Origin: Verrucomicrobiota bacterium | GTDB taxonomy: Bacteria; Verrucomicrobiota; Verrucomicrobiia; Opitutales; UBA2995 | DNA: 64,000 bases | Direction: 5' to 3' | Assembly: GCA_027622555.1 (NCBI GenBank) | Contig: JAQBYJ010000005.1 | Coordinates: 1 to 64,000, forward strand | Part shown: in pieces, positions 63,522-64,000 of the stretch | Layout: each line of letters begins with the position of its first letter | How positions within the stretch are numbered: position 1 is the first letter of the stretch | The notes under the pieces: model-generated | What the model was told of the DNA's origin: nothing | The model's input: the letters and a program-made list of their open reading frames with translations, nothing else | The model's database searches: none | Translations under genes and position numbers: made by a program

Positions 63522-64000
63522 TTAGGCGTTTTCTTCTTCACCTGGAGCTTCCTCTGAATCCTCTGCTTCAGGGTCCATTGGCTCTTCTACCGGTTCAACA
63601 ACTTCTTCAACACGTGCACCGGAAACACTTACAATCACCGTATCTTCATGAAGGTGATAAGTTACACCTTCAATCTTGGGTAAATCGGCAACATGCAAAG
63701 CATCACCCGCTTTTAGGGCGGAAACATCCACCTCTATAAAATCAGGGATATTGCTTGGAATAGCCGTCACTTCAATTTCATGTAGATGAACTTCCAGATT
63801 ACCGCCTTCGTTTTTCACTCCGTCAGGTTCACCGACGACGTGTAAAGCAGCATGAGCTGTCATCTCTTCCCCCCGGGTCACTTCCAGGAAGTCAACGTTG
63901 AAGAAAAAATCTTTAATCGGATGAGCCTGAATCTCCTGAATCAAAGCCAGGACCTCCTTCTTACCCTCGGTCAGCGTAACCAGAGGAGTCCTTCCGATCA
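63522..64000 (-). CDS. rplY: 50S ribosomal protein L25/CTC (5' end outside window)
   Basis: The gene runs off the right edge; about 159 residues are visible. They start within the 5S-rRNA-binding domain (GRTPLVTLTEG..., then EIQAHPIKDFFFNVDFLEV), followed by the TL5/CTC C-terminal domain (KNEGGNLEVHLHEIEV, SNIPDFIEVDVSALKAGDALHV) and an acidic Glu/Pro tail. L25 of the CTC type is a stress-related 5S rRNA-binding protein. It is the first visible gene of the leftward operon with pth. Confidence 0.95.
   Translation of the reverse strand, partial: IGRTPLVTLTEGKKEVLALIQEIQAHPIKDFFFNVDFLEVTRGEEMTAHAALHVVGEPDGVKNEGGNLEVHLHEIEVTAIPSNIPDFIEVDVSALKAGDALHVADLPKIEGVTYHLHEDTVIVSVSGARVEEVVEPVEEPMDPEAEDSEEAPGEEENA

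Overview
The window looks like a chromosomal segment of a Gram-negative PVC-group bacterium, most likely a marine Verrucomicrobiota of the Opitutae type. The evidence is two Cys-type sulfatases with signal peptides, several DUF1080/concanavalin-like secreted proteins, a deiodinase-like redoxin carrying EF-hands, an outer-membrane assembly operon (bamA, ompH/skp, lpxD) and a complete ebo-type cluster. This placement is inference from gene content; no rRNA is present. No prophage, insertion sequence or CRISPR array was seen.

Layout. 1-10.4 kb holds secreted catabolic and surface genes: LamG/DUF1080-like proteins, a VF530 DNA-binding protein, a DExH helicase, two convergent sulfatases, an alpha/beta hydrolase and a lipoprotein cytochrome c. 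10.7-19.0 kb is a compact biosynthetic operon: an Asp/Glu-racemase-family protein, a two-module NRPS (A-T-C-A-T-TE), a membrane-anchored protein of unknown family and an HTTM membrane protein. 19.5-25.3 kb is an ebo cluster (TatD hydrolase, EboE, UbiA-type EboC, dehydroquinate-synthase-like EboD, phosphodiesterase-like EboF), led by a 91-residue protein where eboA would be expected. 26-31.7 kb holds an SDR oxidoreductase and two phospholipid acyltransferase genes. 31.8-36.3 kb holds mtnK, mtnA and a class II aldolase/SDR fusion, which together resemble a 5-thioribose/5-deoxyribose salvage route ending in aldol cleavage (DHAP shunt). 36.4-47.5 kb is mixed: the redoxin/EF-hand protein, small hypothetical genes, SlyD, a TetR regulator with a palindromic site, transketolase and a secreted endonuclease/exonuclease/phosphatase-fold protein. 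47.6-51.6 kb encodes a topoisomerase IV-like pair and tRNA-Pro(CGG). 51.7-64 kb has a LacI regulator divergent from pyrE, then a long leftward core operon: rplY, pth, rpsF, ssb, rplI, dnaB, bamA, ompH, lpxD, prs, htrA.

The best candidates for something undescribed are four. First is the NRPS operon: its condensation domain has lost the catalytic second His (HEITIDL in place of HHxxxDG), and its second adenylation domain has lost the Asp that normally holds the alpha-amino group. It sits about 2.5 kb from the ebo cluster. Second is the mtnK-mtnA-aldolase/SDR set. Third is an intrinsic terminator placed immediately before the lpxD start codon inside the envelope operon. Fourth are REP/REPIN-like palindromes scattered between genes. 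Motif readings were made by eye; substrate and pathway statements beyond family membership are inference.
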